From the NCBI RefSeq assembly GCF_010730575.1, contig NZ_AP022614.1:3658001-3722000 (forward strand): a stretch of DNA of 64,000 bases, written 5' to 3'. Source of the DNA: Mycobacterium parmense. GTDB taxonomy: Bacteria > Actinomycetota > Actinomycetes > Mycobacteriales > Mycobacteriaceae. The position numbers were made by a program, and so were the translations under genes. Of the stretch, positions 62,379-64,000 are shown piece by piece. The notes under the pieces are model-generated. The model worked only from the letters and a program-made list of their open reading frames with translations. It made no database searches and was not told where the DNA came from. Position 1 is the first letter of the stretch. Each line of letters opens with the position of its first letter.

Positions 62379-63029
62379 ATGACCGGCAGCGAGGATCCGG
62401 AGGACCGGATCCGGGAGTTGGAGCGTCCACTCTCTGAGACGGCGAGGGCGTCCGAATTGGGCAGCTCAGGCCCGGGCGGCTATCCCGCCGGTCCACCGAG
62501 CCCACCGCCGCCGGCGCCGTGGACCTACGGCGGCCCGTATCCCGGGCCGCCCCCGAAGCCCCCGTCCGGCAATCGCATGTGGTGGATCCTGGGGACGTTG
62601 CTGGTCGTGGGAGTCCTGGCGCTCGCGGGCGGCATCGCCGCCATGGCCGCACATTAGCTTTCCGGTGTCCGGTCGACCATCGCATCCCCCCCGACGGTCC
62701 CCGGCCGCGCGACGTCGCCCGCCACCGTCCCCCGCGGCCCGTCGACGTCAGCCGCCCCGGCCCCCGGTGCGCGGGTCAGCGTCTCCGGCATCAACGAACA
62801 GCGCACCATCGCCTGCAACGCCAACATCGTCAGCGTCAGCGGCGTTTCCAACTCGGTGGTCATGACGGGCCACTGCGCGAGCCTGACCGTCTCTGGCGTC
62901 AAGAACGTCGTCACTGTCGACTCCGCCGACAGCATCGACGCCTCGGGGTTCGACAACCGGATCACGTATCACTCGGGCGCCCCGACGATCAGCAACTCCG
63001 GCGATTCGAACGTGATTCAGCAGGGCTGA
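62379..63029 (+). pseudogene. DUF3060 membrane protein gene interrupted by in-frame TAG (Rv0314c-like)
   Basis: One continuous frame of 217 codons, from ATG 62379 to TGA 63027-63029, is broken only by TAG at 62655-62657 (codon 93). Before it: DPEDRIRELERPLSETARAS, a Pro-rich stretch and one helix (MWWILGTLLVVGVLALAGG). After it, in the same frame: a Ser/Pro/Thr linker, then the DUF3060 domain (VSVSGINEQRTIACN, VVMTGHCASLTVSG, SNSGDSNVIQQG). Both halves look otherwise intact, and total length suits Rv0314c as I recall it. A CAG-to-TAG change would explain it. Either a recent pseudogene, a sequencing error, or a readthrough stop. The first half alone would be a 92-aa membrane anchor. Confidence 0.8.
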
Positions 63030-63427
63030 CCGTCAGGCCCCTCGTCTGCAACCGCGCCGGACTCGTCGTCGAGCACTCCGACCGCGATGCCGTACGGCAG
63101 GAAGCGGACCTTGCGCCTTGGGTCGACGTTGTTCTTGTTGGCCCGCAGCGCGTCCAGTTCGGTCGCGTGCACCTGCTCGACGTGGGCCCCGCCCTCGTCG
63201 TCCACCGTGTAGATGGCCCACACGCCGTCGCCGGCCTCACCGGCGGTCTCCGGCTGGGACCGGGGCCGCCGCGACAGGTCTTCGAAGAACGACCAGCCGG
63301 TGCGGGCGCCGGGAGCGCCCACGAACTCGCCGATGCGCTCGAACACCTGGCGCAGCCCCTCGCTGCCTTCTCTGATCACCCGATCGAACTCTTCGGGATC
63401 GAATCCGAACGCTCCATGCTCGCCCAC
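63017..63427 (-). CDS. Conserved 136-aa mycobacterial protein (Rv0313-like)
   Basis: A soluble protein of unknown function: FGFDPEEFDRVIREGSEGLR, then GWSFFEDLSRRPRSQ, GVWAIYTVDDEGGAHVEQV and KVRFLPYGIAVGVLDDES. No signal peptide or membrane helix. Its position before the partial Hsp70-like gene and overlapping the interrupted DUF3060 gene by 13 bases (convergent) matches Rv0313 between Rv0312 and Rv0314c. Confidence 0.78.
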   Translation of the reverse strand: MGEHGAFGFDPEEFDRVIREGSEGLRQVFERIGEFVGAPGARTGWSFFEDLSRRPRSQPETAGEAGDGVWAIYTVDDEGGAHVEQVHATELDALRANKNNVDPRRKVRFLPYGIAVGVLDDESGAVADEGPDGQPC

Positions 63428-63494
63428 GCGGGCCTCCCTTACAGCCGTGCCTCACTGCCCAGTGTGCGCTCAGTGCCGACCGTTGGCGAGCGCC

Positions 63495-64000
63495 TCACCC
63501 CGCCGGCGGCGGCGGTGGGGGCGCGGGCGGGTTGATCGGGATCGGCACCGTGACGAACGGGAAGTGCAGGTACATCGTCAGCGGCGGCCGCGCGGGCTGC
63601 GCCGGGGCGGCCGGGGGTGGTGCGGGGACCGCCGCGGGCGGCGGCGGGGCCGGGGCGGCCGGCGCGGGCGCCGCCTCCTCGACCGGGGTGGAGACGCGCT
63701 CCGGCACCCGCCGCGGCGGAGCGCGATGCACCGGCGCGGCGGGCGCCGGGCTCGGCGGGTTGGCGGGGACTTCGGCGGCCGGCGGTGGGGCGGGGGCCGC
63801 GACCACGGCCGTGGGCGCCGGCGGGGGCGGAGCGGGAACAGGCACCTGCGCCTGCGGCGGCGCGCTCGGCGCGCGCGCCGGCAGCTGCTGGGCCGGGGTC
63901 GCGACGCGGGCACGCGGAATGTGCCCCACCGCCGACTGGTCGGAACTCAGCGAGACCACGAGCGCCGCCGCGCCCGCGACCGACAGCGCGGCCAGCGCGC
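63495..64000 (-). CDS. C-terminal part of a membrane protein with Pro/Ala-rich tail (Rv0312-like; 5' end beyond window)
   Basis: The frame is open to the right edge. Its first visible residues ALAALSVAGAAALVVSLSSD are a membrane helix; then comes about 150 residues of Pro/Ala/Val-rich tail (APSAPPQAQVPVPAPPPP; VPAPPPAAPAQPARPP) with a hydrophobic-like end PLTMYLHFPFVTVPIPINPP. The adjacent order (GH16, DUF3060, 136-aa protein) is that of Rv0315-Rv0312, so the missing part is probably an Hsp70-like domain as in the 23826-25481 protein. That the N-domain is present is inference from synteny. Confidence 0.7.
   Translation of the reverse strand, partial: ALAALSVAGAAALVVSLSSDQSAVGHIPRARVATPAQQLPARAPSAPPQAQVPVPAPPPPAPTAVVAAPAPPPAAEVPANPPSPAPAAPVHRAPPRRVPERVSTPVEEAAPAPAAPAPPPPAAVPAPPPAAPAQPARPPLTMYLHFPFVTVPIPINPPAPPPPPPAG

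Overview
The window is high-GC actinobacterial DNA. Gene content, GTG/TTG starts, frequent leaderless-looking promoters (a TAnnnT hexamer 6-8 bases before the start codon) and gene order point to a slow-growing Mycobacterium, most likely of the M. avium complex group. From memory, several blocks follow the M. tuberculosis order in pieces: clpB/Rv0385; dnaK-grpE-dnaJ-hspR; ansP-lpqJ; Rv0338c-aspC; rmlA and neighbours; udgA/dcd/Rv0320; and Rv0315-Rv0312. Species assignment is inference.

Layout. 1-18.3 kb is a heat-shock region: partial clpB at the left edge and the dnaK-grpE-dnaJ-hspR operon at 14.1-18.2 kb, both preceded by HspR-type HAIR inverted repeats. Between them lie a DUF3060 membrane protein, a type II flavohaemoglobin, an aldose epimerase-like protein, a cyclase/AAA protein, and a minus-strand cluster (LuxR-type LAL regulator, DUF2236 oxygenase, P450, DUF5995) with a matched pair of operator-like palindromes. 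18.4-35.5 kb is core metabolism and envelope: LysR/aldehyde dehydrogenase pair, asparagine-type permease, lpqJ, an Hsp70-like membrane protein, a large Fe-S reductase with a repeated tail, aminotransferase, YibE/F protein, rmlA and udgA.

35.6-40.9 kb holds three tandem paralogues of a mycobacterial family (DUF7159-like: N-terminal domain with an actin/Hsp70-like outline, one membrane helix, low-complexity exported tail). They sit between udgA and dcd, which I recall as neighbours in M. tuberculosis. A fourth copy is at 48.3-50.2 kb. An Hsp70-like protein at 23.8 kb and the partial gene at the right edge share the same domain-helix-tail layout. 42.4-44.8 kb is a small island: tRNA-Gly(CCC), a 183-aa protein, an overlapping radical SAM/SPASM enzyme, then a degenerate copy of the tRNA 3' half. 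44.9-59.6 kb is mixed accessory and lipid/envelope metabolism (SDR, acyl-CoA dehydrogenase, TetR/P450, xylulokinase, PAP2-diacylglycerol kinase fusion, two GAP-family paralogues, a GT-C glycosyltransferase). 59.6-64 kb matches the Rv0315-Rv0312 block, with the Rv0314c-like gene interrupted by an in-frame amber codon.

The best candidates for undescribed biology are the expanded family of membrane-anchored, apparently degenerate ASKHA-fold proteins with repeat-built tails, and the two-gene radical SAM island at the tRNA. No insertion sequence, integrase or CRISPR array is visible.
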